Origin: Candidatus Nomurabacteria bacterium
GTDB taxonomy: Bacteria; Patescibacteriota; Saccharimonadia; Saccharimonadales; Saccharimonadaceae
Direction of reading: 5' to 3'
NCBI GenBank assembly: GCA_031278275.1
Contig: JAITKW010000043.1
Location: 1-6,936 of the forward strand
DNA: 6,936 bases
Part shown: piece by piece, positions 6,919 through 6,936 of the stretch
How the letters are laid out: each line of letters begins with the position of its first letter
How positions within the stretch are numbered: the first letter of the stretch is position 1
Made by a program: the position numbers and the translations under genes
Notes under the pieces: model-generated
Told to the model about the DNA's origin: nothing
Seen by the model: the letters and a program-made list of their open reading frames with translations, nothing else
The model's database searches: none

Positions 6919-6936
6919 AACTACACCGAAACGTCA
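6915..6936 (+). CDS. 5' end of an unidentified gene, cut by the window edge
   Basis: Only seven codons are present (MKLHRNV). The start is supported by the Shine-Dalgarno at 6903-6908 and by the 4-base ATGA overlap with the frame ending at 6918. Nothing can be said about function; it would be the second gene of the unit that starts at 6581, perhaps translationally coupled and so affected by the upstream repeat. Confidence 0.5.

Overview
The window looks like a bacterial chromosome of moderate GC, most likely from the candidate phyla radiation (Patescibacteria), with Candidatus Saccharibacteria (TM7) the best guess. The guess rests on three points: the C-terminal domain of the large secreted protein resembles a module I associate with Saccharibacteria surface proteins, the genes are tightly packed with ATGA overlaps, and first genes of transcripts appear to lack leaders. 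TGA is used as a normal stop (murB), so there is no sign of the UGA-glycine code of some other CPR lineages. The taxonomic call comes from recall of families, not from a search.

Layout: (i) 16-594 (+) a small multi-pass membrane protein of the DUF2238/YjdF type. (ii) 2354-544 (-) a two-gene unit, murB then folD, joined by an ATGA overlap; folD meets the membrane-protein gene tail to tail with a 51-base coding overlap. (iii) 6260-2484 (-) one 1258-residue secreted multidomain protein: signal/anchor segment, copper-amine-oxidase-N-like stalk domain, carbohydrate-binding-like module, GH10 xylanase domain with both catalytic glutamates, small beta domain, GGGI-type right-handed beta-helix, and a C-terminal beta domain. 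(iv) 6261-6580, a largely empty divergent spacer with a doubtful 63-codon frame and a short inverted repeat. (v) 6581 to the end (+), a small leaderless gene containing a (CT)19 microsatellite that puts its 5' and 3' halves out of frame, followed by an ATGA-overlapping start of another gene with a good Shine-Dalgarno, cut by the window edge.

How the genes relate: murB (peptidoglycan precursor synthesis) and folD (one-carbon folate metabolism) form a housekeeping unit. The xylanase-like protein is a stand-alone gene for attacking or binding plant-type polysaccharide or other glycan at the cell surface. All four probable promoters place the predicted transcription start 0-5 bases before the start codon, while the two internal genes have Shine-Dalgarno sequences. 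This suggests two initiation modes in one genome.

The most unusual item is the (CT)19 tract at 6775-6812. The reading frame after it, which ends in the ATGA overlap with the next gene, joins the upstream frame only if the repeat has 18 (or 21) units. This is what a phase-variable contingency locus looks like, although a repeat-length sequencing error or a decayed gene would look the same.
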